Below are positions 17,001 through 26,306 of a DNA stretch of 64,000 nucleotides, one piece after another; position 1 is the stretch's first letter, and each line of letters begins with the position of its first letter. Where the stretch lies: contig JBGSOF010000009.1 in assembly GCA_041739275.1 (NCBI GenBank), positions 1-64,000 of the forward strand, written 5' to 3'. The position numbers were made by a program, and so were the translations under genes. The notes beneath the pieces are model-generated. The model made no database searches. It was not told the DNA's origin and worked only from the letters and a program-made list of their open reading frames with translations. This DNA is from WGMI01 sp041739275. Lineage in GTDB: Bacteria > Bacteroidota > Bacteroidia > Flavobacteriales > Schleiferiaceae.

Positions 17001-19426
17001 ATCGATTTGTATGTGTCCACGGCCATTTTTATCAGCCTCCGCGCGAAAACGCTTGGCTCGATACCATTGAAGTTCAAGAATCGGCCAGCCCATTTCACGA
17101 CTGGAACGAGCGCATTACTCGAGAGTGTTACGAAACCAATGGCTTTAGCCGGATCCTGAACGAGCGCGGTCGAATTGTCGACATCGTCAACAACTACGCT
17201 CGCATGAGCTTCAACTTCGGCCCGACGCTTTTGAGCTGGATCGAACCCAGGCATCCAGAGGTGTACAAGGCCATACTCCAGGCCGATAAGTTGTCTTTGG
17301 AGCTCTTCGACGGGCATGGCTCTGCCATGGCACAGGTGTACAACCACATCATTATGCCGCTTGCGAGCTTGAGAGACAAGCGAACTCAAGTGCGCTGGGG
17401 CATTGCGGATTTCATGCACCGCTTTGGTCGGTCGCCCGAGGGGATGTGGCTGGCAGAGACGGCCGTGGATATCGAAACCCTCGAAGTGCTGGCCGAAGAA
17501 GGCATCGCCTTTACGGTGCTCGCCCCCTCTCAAGCCGCCGAGGTCCGCCCGATGGGTTCTGAACAGTGGCAGCCATTTAACGACGGGCGCAGAGCCTACA
17601 GGCATCCTCTGCCCTCAGGGCGTTCGATTGATTTGTTCTTTTACGACGGTCCTCGCTCCAGAGACGTCGCTTTTAACGGTGCGTTGAACGACGGCCTCGG
17701 TTTTGCTCGTGGTTTGGTTTCAGGTTTGGATGTAGATCCGCAAGAGCCTCAACTGCTGCACATTGCTGCAGATGGAGAGACCTTTGGACACCACCACAGG
17801 CACGGAGATATGGCCTTGGCTTTCGGAATGCGCTATATCGAAGAGAATGCGCTCGCACGGGTAACCAACTACAGCCAGTTTCTCGAGTTGGCACCTCCCA
17901 CATGGGAAGTCAGGATTCATCAAAACAGTTCTTGGAGCTGCGTGCACGGCATCGAGCGCTGGCGTTCCGACTGCGGATGCCACACGGGTGGAGAGGCCCA
18001 TTGGAATCAAAAATGGCGCACACCGCTCCGGCAGGCCATTGCGGAGTTGTCTGCTTCGACAGAGCGCGTCTATCATCAGGTACTGGGAGAAGAACTCAGA
18101 CCTATGGCAGACCGCCTGCGCGACGAGTACATCCAGCTGATGTTGGTCAAAGCGCGCAATTCTGACTCGAGCTGCGATTGGTTTAAGAGAATGCTCGGTT
18201 CGTGTCCCGGCTCCGAGCGCATCACCGAGTTGATTCGGGCCTTGGAGATGGAGAAAAACGCGCTCTTTGCCCAAACCAGTTGCGCGTGGTTTTTCAACGA
18301 CCTCAGCGGAATCGAAACAACTCAGGTTCTACAATACGCATGTCGGGCGATTCAGTTGGCCGATACCTTGACGGGCGTCGATCTCGAAGCTCGATTCTTA
18401 GAAGTGCTTTCAGATGCGCAGAGCAATGTACCCGGCATGGGGACGGGAGCCGATTTGTATCGCCGCTTTGTCTTGGTCAAAAGACTCAGCCTCACCCAAG
18501 TGGGCATACACTACGCGGTGCGATCGCTCTTCGACGATTCTCCCGACGGCTTGCAGGTGCTCAACTATACGGCCGACAGCGAAGAACTGGTCCGCATTCG
18601 CGCGGGGATGCAGATTCTCGCCATCGGACGCACCAAGGTGACGAGCAATGTAACGCTTTCCGAAAAGCGCTTCGGCTTCGCGATTCTCTACCTCGGCAAC
18701 CACCACCTGATTGGGAATACCGCCGATCAACTTTCAGAAGAGGATTTTAATCTCGCATCTGAAGCTATATCGAACAGTTTTAATTCGGGACATATTTCTC
18801 AAACCATCGATCGCATCAAGAGCACCTTTGCCGAGCGCAGTTTTTCGTTCCAAGACCTCTTTTTGGACGAACAACTCAATTTGCTCGATCGCGTCTTGGC
18901 GCAGAACATCGAAATGGCTTTGAGTTCGTACGAACGCATCAACGACCGGGTGTACAGTTTGCTCAACGTGATGCGCAACAACAAACTCACCATTCCACCA
19001 CTTTTGATGCAAAACCTCAGGAGCATGGTGAATCACTATCTCGAAGAGCTCTTGGGCGAACAACAGATCGAAATTTCGATGGTTCGGCTCAAAGAATTGG
19101 TCGGAGAAGTGAGTCGCTGGGATCTGTATATCGATGTGGAACGGCTCAATTTCATCACCACCAATCGAATACACTTCCTCATTGAGTCTTATAAACAAGG
19201 TCGATACAGCGAGCGCTTTTTGACCCAAGCCTTAGAAGTGCTCGATTTCTTGCAAATGATCGGCGTTCGCCCCGAGCTACACGAGCTGCAAAATTTTGTC
19301 TTTGGGCTGTTGCTCTCAGACGATACCGGCAATGTGCACTTTACCGAAAGGCTGCACCGTTTGGCAGAGCGCATTGGTTTTGAAGTGCACGAACTAAAAC
19401 CGGCTTTTGTTCCCATCCCCTTGTAG
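16997..19426 (+). CDS. GH57-like protein with DUF3536 (putative alpha-glucan enzyme)
   Basis: 809 residues. The N-terminal ~320 residues resemble glycoside hydrolase family 57: VHGHFYQPPRENAWL at the start, NFGPTLLSW, and EGMWLAETAVDIETLEVLAE, whose Glu is in the usual catalytic position; AADGETFGHHHRHGDMAL carries the putative second acidic residue. The C-terminal part is the mostly helical DUF3536. GH57 enzymes act on alpha-glucans; the GTG start overlaps the glgB stop, supporting a role in glycogen metabolism. The exact reaction is not known for DUF3536 proteins. Confidence 0.85.
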   Translation: MNRFVCVHGHFYQPPRENAWLDTIEVQESASPFHDWNERITRECYETNGFSRILNERGRIVDIVNNYARMSFNFGPTLLSWIEPRHPEVYKAILQADKLSLELFDGHGSAMAQVYNHIIMPLASLRDKRTQVRWGIADFMHRFGRSPEGMWLAETAVDIETLEVLAEEGIAFTVLAPSQAAEVRPMGSEQWQPFNDGRRAYRHPLPSGRSIDLFFYDGPRSRDVAFNGALNDGLGFARGLVSGLDVDPQEPQLLHIAADGETFGHHHRHGDMALAFGMRYIEENALARVTNYSQFLELAPPTWEVRIHQNSSWSCVHGIERWRSDCGCHTGGEAHWNQKWRTPLRQAIAELSASTERVYHQVLGEELRPMADRLRDEYIQLMLVKARNSDSSCDWFKRMLGSCPGSERITELIRALEMEKNALFAQTSCAWFFNDLSGIETTQVLQYACRAIQLADTLTGVDLEARFLEVLSDAQSNVPGMGTGADLYRRFVLVKRLSLTQVGIHYAVRSLFDDSPDGLQVLNYTADSEELVRIRAGMQILAIGRTKVTSNVTLSEKRFGFAILYLGNHHLIGNTADQLSEEDFNLASEAISNSFNSGHISQTIDRIKSTFAERSFSFQDLFLDEQLNLLDRVLAQNIEMALSSYERINDRVYSLLNVMRNNKLTIPPLLMQNLRSMVNHYLEELLGEQQIEISMVRLKELVGEVSRWDLYIDVERLNFITTNRIHFLIESYKQGRYSERFLTQALEVLDFLQMIGVRPELHELQNFVFGLLLSDDTGNVHFTERLHRLAERIGFEVHELKPAFVPIPL

Positions 19427-19492
19427 AGCTTCGCACCGAAGTCGATCCAATTGCGCCCTTCGTTTGCTCCCTTTTTGGGACACAAAGTCTAA

Positions 19493-19681
19493 ATCGACGC
19501 GACAGATCCTTTTGCATTCGTGCCGCCTCTGCCGAAGAGCGAAGACTGGGCTGAATTGGACTCAAAAGAGTTTTTCCTAAAGCATGCGTGGAAACAGCCG
19601 TACAGCGAGGTTTGGGTTAAGCTTTTCGGGGACAGCGGAAATTTCTGGGGACTGGGTGAAAAATGCGCAAAGGAACTTTAA
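19493..19681 (+). pseudogene. Possible gene remnant or small ORF
   Basis: One frame is open for 62 codons ending TAA and reads like real protein (for example DWAELDSKEFFLKHAWKQPY, then EVWVKLFGDSGNFWGLGEK). There is no ATG; GTG 19520 is the only plausible start. I do not recognise a family. It may be the 3' relic of a gene once following the GH57 gene. Confidence 0.3.
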
Positions 19682-19865
19682 GGACATCCTCCTAGTGAGA
19701 AATCCCAAAAGGTTGACTCAAGTCGATTATGGGGGTTCTTTTAGAAGTTATTGTCCCAGAATAACTTGAGCGAATTAAAAATCAACGAGGAGTGCGAATA
19801 TCAACGTGCCTAAAGCCTCTTGACTCCGGGTATGTTGATTTAGAAAACCCAAGGGCAGCGACGCC

Positions 19866-20147
19866 GAGTCGCACCGAATGCGACTCTACTCGCCCTGAAA
19901 GGGCGGCATATATCAGCCCACCGCAACGCGGTGGGCGTAGAATTGCAATCAATAGAGCCCTACAGGGGCGACATATGTATGGTTTGACACGTGAATCGAA
20001 GGCCTCCGCGATGTTTTAACACCAACGGACACATGTAGCCCCGCACGATTGTGCGGGGGTGAACATCAAAGCCGTAGAAAGGGAATGAACAACGAAGGCC
20101 TACATCCACTCCTACCTTTAAATCGCACCGCCGCGATGCATCGCGGC
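19866..20147. repeat. Cluster of at least five short palindromes (REP-like mosaic)
   Basis: Five clear hairpins within 280 bases, all with different stem sequences: GAGTCGCA-ccgaa-TGCGACTC (19866-19886), CGCCCT-gaa-AGGGCG (19891-19905), CCCACCGC-aac-GCGGTGGG (19917-19935), CCCCGCAC-gatt-GTGCGGGG (20039-20058) and GCCGCGATGCATCGCGGC (20130-20147). A weaker GCCC-tacag-GGGC lies at 19957-19969. Such mosaics occur in Bacteroidota intergenic DNA and resemble REP arrays moved by RAYT transposases, but no transposase gene is here. Confidence 0.75.
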
Positions 20148-20448
20148 ACTACACAATGCTCATCGGCGAAGCCGGAAAACATCGAACCCCAGACTTTAAT
20201 AAACAAAACCGGACAAGAGAGGAAATCAGCGCATTTCATTCATGCTGGCTCCAGTGTCATCTAAATGTTTGCAAGAAAACCAAGTCACTCCTCAGAAATA
20301 TCCCGTGACCCGCTTTTCGTCCATTTTGCACCCGAACATCGCGGTTGTTTGACGATTGCATCACATTTTCTTCATCTGTACTCACAGAGCAGGTTCAGTA
20401 AATCGTTTAAATTCACCAACACTGGTAAAGACCCAAATCCAACACAAT

Positions 20449-20820
20449 ATGAAAACCCAAGAAGTCGCCGAAAAGCTGGTAGATTACTGCCGCAATGGCC
20501 AATTCGAACAGGCGTATGCCGAGTTGTATCATCCCGAGATTGTCAGCGTAGAGCCCAAAGGGGCCGCTGTTGAGCACTGCGAAGGCATCGATGCTGTTTT
20601 GGCCAAAAATGCCCAATGGAATTCGATGGTCGAGGCCTTTCACGGTGGAACGGTGAGCGATCCTTTGGTTCAAGACGACCACTTTACCTGCGCGATGAGC
20701 ATGGACATCACCATGAAGGGTGTCGGTCGGATGGAGATGAGCGAACTGGCAGTCTACCAGGTAGCGGACGGCAAAATTGTCCGAGAACAGTTTTTCTTTA
20801 CCCCGATGAGTCAGGGCTAA
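20449..20820 (+). CDS. NTF2-like / SnoaL-like protein
   Basis: 123 residues: KLVDYCRNGQFEQAYAELYH at the N-terminus, a central FHGGTVSDPLVQDDHFTCAM and C-terminal strands YQVADGKIVREQFFF, the layout of single-domain NTF2-like folds of the SnoaL type. Members are small dimeric enzymes or ligand-binding proteins of varied function; none can be assigned here. ATG 20449 is the first start consistent with the fold. It is followed after 58 bases by a DinB-family gene. Confidence 0.75.
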   Translation: MKTQEVAEKLVDYCRNGQFEQAYAELYHPEIVSVEPKGAAVEHCEGIDAVLAKNAQWNSMVEAFHGGTVSDPLVQDDHFTCAMSMDITMKGVGRMEMSELAVYQVADGKIVREQFFFTPMSQG

Positions 20821-20878
20821 AGTTTTGTTTTCCCCTTTGCTTCGCGTTCATTTGGGTTCGGATTTAACCCCCAGCCCC

Positions 20879-21379
20879 ATGGACGAACTACACGATTGGA
20901 ACGCCGCACTGAGCCGCATCCGTGCAACGCGCACCCTTTTTGTGCGATTGTTTGAAAACACCCCCGAGGCGAAGTGGGAGCTCGTGCCCTCCGGCCACCG
21001 AAACCACATGCTCTGGAACTTTGGCCATGCCACAGTCACCAGCAGCTTGCTGATTTACAAGCCCGCAGGACTTGAGCTTTCCATTCCGCAAGAGCTGTTC
21101 GACGCCTATCGCAAGGGCAGTGTTCCCCTTGAGGAAGGAGAAAGTTCAAATGTGCAAAATCGCTTAAAGTCGATTGTGGAGTGGGGAAACCAACAACTTC
21201 GGCAAATCGAGCAAGACGCAAAAGGCGGAATCTTCGTCCATCGTTTTGCTTACGAAACCAGTTATGGCCCCATTTTGACCCATTCGCTCGAGGCCGCTCA
21301 GTTCGTCGCCGTGCACGAGGCCATGCACCTCGGAATTGCTTTGGCTCAGGCCAAGTCGCTCGCCCGGTTCGACTCCTGA
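20879..21379 (+). CDS. DinB family protein (metal-binding four-helix bundle)
   Basis: 166 residues. The helical pattern and three histidines fit the DinB/YfiT fold: one in MLWNFGHATVTSSLL near residue 50 and a pair in FVAVHEAMHLGIALAQAK near residues 147-151. DinB-like proteins bind a divalent metal and include thiol-S-transferases; the particular role is open. ATG 20879 follows a run of C-rich leader. Same strand as the preceding NTF2-like gene and grpE 110 bases later. Confidence 0.8.
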   Translation: MDELHDWNAALSRIRATRTLFVRLFENTPEAKWELVPSGHRNHMLWNFGHATVTSSLLIYKPAGLELSIPQELFDAYRKGSVPLEEGESSNVQNRLKSIVEWGNQQLRQIEQDAKGGIFVHRFAYETSYGPILTHSLEAAQFVAVHEAMHLGIALAQAKSLARFDS

Positions 21380-21490
21380 GCGAATCCGATGGGGTCAAAA
21401 TGTCAGTCGCAAGGGGCGAAGTATGCTCCTTGAACCCCTTGGCGCGTCTTTTGACGGCAGGGAGAAAGCGAATAAAGCGGTAGAACAAAC

Positions 21491-22099
21491 ATGAGCAAGA
21501 CCAACCAAGAGAATCTTCAACAAACCGAGCATCCCCTGAATGAGCAAGTTCAAGACGCGCACTTGGACTTGGAAACCGATGCCGAACTGCCCGATGCGTC
21601 CGGAGAGGTTCACGAAGCGGGAGCCCCTGGGCCAGCATCCGGCGCCTCAGACGTTTCGGGGGAGTCGAATTCAGACGAATACCGCGACCGCTACTTAAGG
21701 CTGTACGCCGATTTTGAAAACTATCGAAAGCGAACCACCAAGGAGCGCATCGATTTGTTCAGCAGCGCCAGTCGCGATTTGATGACGGCTCTGCTGCCCG
21801 TGGTGGACGACTTTGAGCGGGCGCTCAAGGCACTTTCAGACGCGGGGGCCGAAGAACCTCTGATGGAGGGCGTTCGCCTCATCCACTCAAAAATGTACGA
21901 CATCCTTACCCACAAGGGCTTGCGTTCAATGGAAGTGATCCCCGGCCAAGCGTTTGATCTCGATCGAATGGAGGCCATTACTAAAATTCCCGCGCCCACC
22001 GACGAACTCAAAGGCAGGGTGGTCGATGTTCTCGAACAGGGCTACAAAATGGGCGAACAGGTGTTGAGGTACGCTCGGGTTGTCGTCGGTCAAGATTAA
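21491..22099 (+). CDS. grpE: GrpE nucleotide-exchange factor
   Basis: 202 residues. A long acidic, disordered N-terminus (to about 55) is followed by the GrpE coiled coil and head: YLRLYADFENYRKRTTKERI, LLPVVDDFERALKAL, and the C-terminal VVDVLEQGYKMGEQVLRYARVVV. GrpE releases ADP from DnaK. dnaJ starts 4 bases after its stop, giving a grpE-dnaJ operon; dnaK is not in the window. No CIRCE or other heat-shock operator is evident upstream. Confidence 0.95.
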   Translation: MSKTNQENLQQTEHPLNEQVQDAHLDLETDAELPDASGEVHEAGAPGPASGASDVSGESNSDEYRDRYLRLYADFENYRKRTTKERIDLFSSASRDLMTALLPVVDDFERALKALSDAGAEEPLMEGVRLIHSKMYDILTHKGLRSMEVIPGQAFDLDRMEAITKIPAPTDELKGRVVDVLEQGYKMGEQVLRYARVVVGQD

Positions 22100-22103
22100 T
22101 CAG

Positions 22104-23216
22104 ATGGCAAAGAGAGATTATTACGAAGTCCTCGGACTCGCCAAAAGTGCCACGGCCGACGAGATCAAGAAGGCGTATCGCAAACTGGCCATTCAGTTTC
22201 ACCCCGACAAGAACCCCGACGACCCCAAGGCCGAAGAAAAGTTTAAAGAAGCGGCCGAGGCCTACGAGGTGTTGAGCGACTCTGAAAAAAAGCAGAGATA
22301 CGATCAGTTCGGACATGCGGGCATGGGCGGTGCTGCCGGCGGCGGGTTTGGCGGAGGGATGTCGATGGACGACATTTTTAGCCAGTTCGGAGATATTTTC
22401 GGAGATGCCTTCGGGGGTGCTTTTCGCGGCTACTCGGGCGGAGGTCGCGGTGCGCGCGGCAGCAATTTGAGGGTCAAGGTGAAGATGAGCCTTGAAGAAG
22501 TGGCCAACGGGGTCGAGAAAAAACTCCGAATCAAGCGCAAAGTCGCGGCCGAAGGGGTTCGATTTTCAACCTGCGAAACCTGCAAAGGCCAAGGTCAAGT
22601 CTACAGAATCAGCAACACCATTCTCGGGCAAATGCGCACGGCTACGGCTTGTCCAAGCTGTGGCGGAAGCGGGCGAAAGCTTGAACACAAGCCGCCGGGT
22701 GTGGGCGACGACGGTCTTCAAACACTTGAAGAAGTGGTCTCTGTAGAAATCCCCGCAGGTGTAAGCGAGGGCATGCAACTCAAGGTTTCGGGCAAGGGCA
22801 ATGCCGCGCCCATGGGCGGAATTCCGGGCGACTTAATCGTTTTGATCGAAGAACAAGAGCATTCAGAGCTCAAGCGCGAGGGGCACAACGTGCATTTCGA
22901 TTTGCAAATTTCGTTTCCCGATGCGGCGCTCGGGGCTCAGGTAGAAGTGCCTACCGTAGGGGGTAGGGCACGCATCACCATTGACCCGGGCACCCAGAGC
23001 GGTCAGATTTTGCGACTTCGAGGCAAGGGTCTGCCCGATCTCAACGGCTACGGCAAAGGCGACTTGGTCGTTCACGTGAATGTGTACACCCCGCGAAAGT
23101 TGAGTCCAGAACAGCGCAAAACGCTCGAAGAACTCAAAGCGCAACCCGCTTTTCAACCCGACCCCAAACACCGCGAAAAAAGCTTTTTCGACAAGGTAAA
23201 AGAGATGTTTTCGTAG
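22104..23216 (+). CDS. dnaJ: DnaJ co-chaperone with a reduced zinc-binding domain
   Basis: 370 residues. J domain at 1-70 (YYEVLGLAKSATADEIKKAY, with HPD in FHPDKNPDD), a Gly/Phe-rich stretch at about 75-125, then a zinc region and the two substrate-binding beta domains. The zinc region has only two CxxCxGxG motifs (CETCKGQG and CPSCGGSG) instead of four. The two correspond in position to motifs 2 and 3, which form Zn site II; the outer pair of site I is absent and replaced by an insert LEHKPPGVGDDG. The protein stimulates DnaK. Start chosen at MAKRDYYEV. Confidence 0.95.
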   Translation: MAKRDYYEVLGLAKSATADEIKKAYRKLAIQFHPDKNPDDPKAEEKFKEAAEAYEVLSDSEKKQRYDQFGHAGMGGAAGGGFGGGMSMDDIFSQFGDIFGDAFGGAFRGYSGGGRGARGSNLRVKVKMSLEEVANGVEKKLRIKRKVAAEGVRFSTCETCKGQGQVYRISNTILGQMRTATACPSCGGSGRKLEHKPPGVGDDGLQTLEEVVSVEIPAGVSEGMQLKVSGKGNAAPMGGIPGDLIVLIEEQEHSELKREGHNVHFDLQISFPDAALGAQVEVPTVGGRARITIDPGTQSGQILRLRGKGLPDLNGYGKGDLVVHVNVYTPRKLSPEQRKTLEELKAQPAFQPDPKHREKSFFDKVKEMFS

Positions 23217-23307
23217 AGAGGATTTTTCAGACATCGATCATCATCGAGAAACGGCGTTCATCACCGAAGGGCCGGTCTCTTCGAAAAGACAACCCTAATT
23301 TGGCGCT

Positions 23308-24237
23308 ATGGAACCTCTGTTGAGCATTCGATCGTTGGTGAAGCGCTACGGTGCCCACCTCGCCTTAGACGGAATCGATTTGGACATTCCCCGCGCGGAG
23401 GTCTTCGGTTTGCTCGGGCCCAACGGCGCGGGTAAAACCAGCCTGATTCGCATCATCAACCGAATCATCGAAGCCGACGAGGGCGAAGTGCTTTTTAACG
23501 GCAAGCAAATTACCGCCGAAGATGTTCGGCGCATTGGGTACATGCCCGAAGAACGCGGTTTGTATCCCAAGATGGAGGTCGGAGAACAAGCCTTGTACTT
23601 CGCCAAGTTGAAAGGAATGAGCACGGCTGAGGCCAAGACCTCGCTCAAAGAGTGGTTCGAGCGCTTCGAGATCGAATCTTGGTGGAAAAAGAAGGTCGAG
23701 GAGCTTTCGAAAGGGATGGCGCAAAAAGTTCAGTTTATCGCCACCGTGGTACACCGCCCCGAGCTCATCATTCTCGACGAACCCTTTAGCGGCTTTGACC
23801 CCGTGAATGCTGATTTAGTCAAAGAAGAGATCTTGCGGCTCAATTCTGAAGGAGCCACCATTGTTTTTTCGACCCACCGAATGGAATCGGTCGAGTCGCT
23901 CTGCCGCAGGATTGGGCTGATCGATCGCTCCAAACTCGTTTTGCAAGGAGAAGTCGGAGAGGTTCGAAGGCGCTTTCGCGAAAATCTCTATCGAATTGAG
24001 TGGAAACCGCTCGCTCCGAACTCCGGCCCCATTTGGCCCGAAGGGGTCGTGGCGCTCGAAACAAATCCCGCTGGAGACGGGGCGTTTCGCGCCTTGCTGA
24101 GGATCGAACATCCGGCTACGAAGTCTCAAGTTATGAGCGCCTTGCTCGAAAATGCTGAACCCATCTTCTTCGAAGAAGTCCTCCCGGGCATTCACGAAAT
24201 CTTTGTCCGTACCGTTGCGGGTCAACTTCATGCATAA
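23308..24237 (+). CDS. ABC transporter ATP-binding protein (NatA/CcmA-like)
   Basis: 309 residues. Walker A GLLGPNGAGKTSLIR, signature ELSKGMAQKVQFIATVVH (LSKGM in place of LSGGQ), Walker B LIILDEPFSGFDP and the switch His in FSTHRME. A C-terminal ~90-residue extension follows, common in this subfamily. It powers the permease encoded by the next gene, whose ATG shares its last base (ATAATG). The NatAB family exports sodium or other small substrates; the substrate here is unknown. Confidence 0.92.
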   Translation: MEPLLSIRSLVKRYGAHLALDGIDLDIPRAEVFGLLGPNGAGKTSLIRIINRIIEADEGEVLFNGKQITAEDVRRIGYMPEERGLYPKMEVGEQALYFAKLKGMSTAEAKTSLKEWFERFEIESWWKKKVEELSKGMAQKVQFIATVVHRPELIILDEPFSGFDPVNADLVKEEILRLNSEGATIVFSTHRMESVESLCRRIGLIDRSKLVLQGEVGEVRRRFRENLYRIEWKPLAPNSGPIWPEGVVALETNPAGDGAFRALLRIEHPATKSQVMSALLENAEPIFFEEVLPGIHEIFVRTVAGQLHA

Positions 24238-25544
24238 TGAGTAAAATCGCACCCATTTTTAAGAGGGAATATTCGACCCGTGTGCGGAAGCGGAGTTTTC
24301 TGCTCCTCACCATCATCGGCCCCATTCTGATGGCTTCGGTCGGCATTTTGCCCATTTATCTGGCTTCTCTTCCCGAAGAAGCGCGCAGCGTTTTGGTGCT
24401 CGACAAGGCGAATGTTCTCCGCGGACAGCGCGGAAACGACGAGGTTCAATTGCGCTATTTGGGGCCCTCGGAGAAGTTCGAACTCGAAGAGGCAAAAAAG
24501 CTCTTTTTGCAGACCGAAGAATACGCGCTTTTGTACATCCCCACGGGCAGCGAAGGCGATCCTGATTTTATCGCCCAAAGGGTTCAATTGTTCGGTCGAG
24601 ACGATGTGAGTTTAGCGGTCAAGGAATACCTCGAAGACGCCATCCGAGAATCGATCGAAAGCGACAAGCTCCGAGCTCAAGGTGTCGATCCCGCGCTGAT
24701 TGCGCTCACCAAAACACAGGTCGAAATTCACTCATTCAATTTGGGCGAAGACGGCAAGCAAGAGCAGAGCGCCGTGGAGCTCAAAATGGCCATCAGCTTT
24801 TTGTCGGCTGTTTTGATGTACATCTTCATCTTTTTGTTCGGAGCTCAAGTCATGACCGGCGTACTCGAAGAAAAGGGGAGTCGGGTGGTCGAAGTGCTGA
24901 TTTCTTCGGTAAAGCCCTTCGAGTTGATGCTCGGCAAAATTCTCGGAATCGGCGCTGTAGGGCTCACGCAGTTTGCGATTTGGATTGTGTTGACCACCCT
25001 GATTTACATAGGTTTTACGAGTCTCTTTCTCGGAGATCGGCTCGAAGCTTTGCGCGCAGCTCAAGAAGCAGGACAAACGCTCGATCAAGGGGGCATGCAG
25101 GCCTTGGTTCAAATGGTCGAAAGTCTCAACTTCCCCCTTCTGCTCGGGGGCTTCCTCTTCTTTTTTGTCGCGGGCTATTTGTTCTATGCAGCCTTGTTTG
25201 CGGCGGTAGGTGCGGCTGTCGACAATCCGGGCGACACCCAACAGTTCATGATGCCGATTACCATCCCCATTATTGCGGCTTTTGCGGTTTCGACCCAAGT
25301 GATCGAGCATCCCGACGGAGCTTTGGCCTTTTGGTTTTCGATGATTCCTTTTACCTCGCCCATTGTGATGATGACGCGGCTGGTGTTTGGCGTGCCTGCA
25401 TGGGAACTGGGCTTGAGCATGGCCTTGCTCGTCCTCGGTTTTCTGTCGACTACGTGGATCGCAGGCAAGATTTATCGCTCGGGCATTTTGCTCTACGGCA
25501 AAAAAGCGAGCTGGGGAGATCTCTGGCGGTGGATTCGCAATTGA
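24237..25544 (+). CDS. ABC transporter permease (NatB-like, ABC-2 type)
   Basis: 435 residues. One N-terminal membrane helix (about 20-42, SFLLLTIIGPILMASVGILP), a large extracytoplasmic loop up to residue 180, then five further helices to the C-terminus. MTGVLEEKGSRVVEVLISSV is the hallmark of ABC-2 permeases of the NatB/YhaP type. It forms an exporter with the ATPase encoded just upstream. Confidence 0.9.
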   Translation: MSKIAPIFKREYSTRVRKRSFLLLTIIGPILMASVGILPIYLASLPEEARSVLVLDKANVLRGQRGNDEVQLRYLGPSEKFELEEAKKLFLQTEEYALLYIPTGSEGDPDFIAQRVQLFGRDDVSLAVKEYLEDAIRESIESDKLRAQGVDPALIALTKTQVEIHSFNLGEDGKQEQSAVELKMAISFLSAVLMYIFIFLFGAQVMTGVLEEKGSRVVEVLISSVKPFELMLGKILGIGAVGLTQFAIWIVLTTLIYIGFTSLFLGDRLEALRAAQEAGQTLDQGGMQALVQMVESLNFPLLLGGFLFFFVAGYLFYAALFAAVGAAVDNPGDTQQFMMPITIPIIAAFAVSTQVIEHPDGALAFWFSMIPFTSPIVMMTRLVFGVPAWELGLSMALLVLGFLSTTWIAGKIYRSGILLYGKKASWGDLWRWIRN

Positions 25545-25683
25545 TTTAAACGAATTCGGTCTTTCCATCCCGGCTTGCCATGAGGCAGTCTACAGCCGTC
25601 GCCGCGGGCTTGACTCGCAATCTCACTGTCCTTATGTTCCTTGGTCGCCCAACTCCTTCTGTTCAATATTCTCGACCCTCGTT

Positions 25684-25716
25684 GGGGCGTAGCTTGGAAC
25701 CTACGCCCAGGTGAGG
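25684..25716 (-). repeat. Right-end hairpin fragment of the dispersed repeat
   Basis: Plus-strand GGGGCGTAGCTTGGAACCTA followed by CGCCCAGG forms a GGGCGTAG/CTACGCCC hairpin. It lies 9 bases downstream of the immunity gene ending at 25725 and matches 1141-1166, downstream of the other island's immunity gene, in the same relative orientation. Confidence 0.6.
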
Positions 25717-25724
25717 TAGGATTT

Positions 25725-26306
25725 CTAATACTCGCAAAGACTACGAAATTCAAATTCATCATTGCGCAATAAATCACTTTCACGAAAAAATAAGCCCTCA
25801 ATATTAGAAGTTCCTTTTCGCCAAAACGAAGTAGGAATAACTATCAAATAAAGGCCTTTTACCAATTGATCATCTTTCATGGTAAATTCACCTAAAAAAG
25901 ACGCATCAAATACCCATGAATAATCCGTTCTATAATCGAGCTTAATTACACTCGAATCTTTACTCCAATTTTCTTTAACATAAAAGAACGAAGTAATATC
26001 TAACCCTTCTTCATCTCGAATTCCAATTTCAATATGATCTCTATCGGAAATTCTGAGAACTATTAGACCAAAACTGTTCATTTTCGACACAAATCTAATG
26101 GAATCTCCTTCTTGATGAAAAACTCCATAGTCCTCAAAAAGAACCATACCTATAACGCCATTTGCCATGTACTTATTTTCCATCAAACACAAGTGTATCT
26201 CTCCCTTAGTAAGTTTTTCATTATCTCTATGGATAAAACACGCATTTTGACCAACCACAGATCCATAAAATATCAAATTGATGATGTGAAAAACAAACAA
26301 TCTCAT
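25725..26306 (-). CDS. Candidate secreted immunity protein for the HExxH toxin tip
   Basis: 193 residues with an N-terminal signal peptide (hydrophobic core at about 3-18, likely cut after VVGQ). I do not recognise a domain. The start overlaps the stop of the toxin-tip frame by 4 bases, the same coupling as toxin and immunity at the left edge of the window. The DNA is AT-rich compared with the adjacent ABC operon. Export suggests protection in the periplasm. Immunity function is inferred from position. Confidence 0.6.
   Translation of the reverse strand: MRLFVFHIINLIFYGSVVGQNACFIHRDNEKLTKGEIHLCLMENKYMANGVIGMVLFEDYGVFHQEGDSIRFVSKMNSFGLIVLRISDRDHIEIGIRDEEGLDITSFFYVKENWSKDSSVIKLDYRTDYSWVFDASFLGEFTMKDDQLVKGLYLIVIPTSFWRKGTSNIEGLFFRESDLLRNDEFEFRSLCEY

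Larger units (their letters stand above)
19427..20448. other. Long non-coding stretch with gene remnant and palindromes
   Basis: About 1 kb without an intact gene. 19493-19681 holds a possible small coding remnant, 19861-20147 a cluster of palindromes (both listed separately). I see nothing interpretable in 19682-19860 or 20148-20448, and no convincing promoter for the next gene. Confidence 0.6.
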
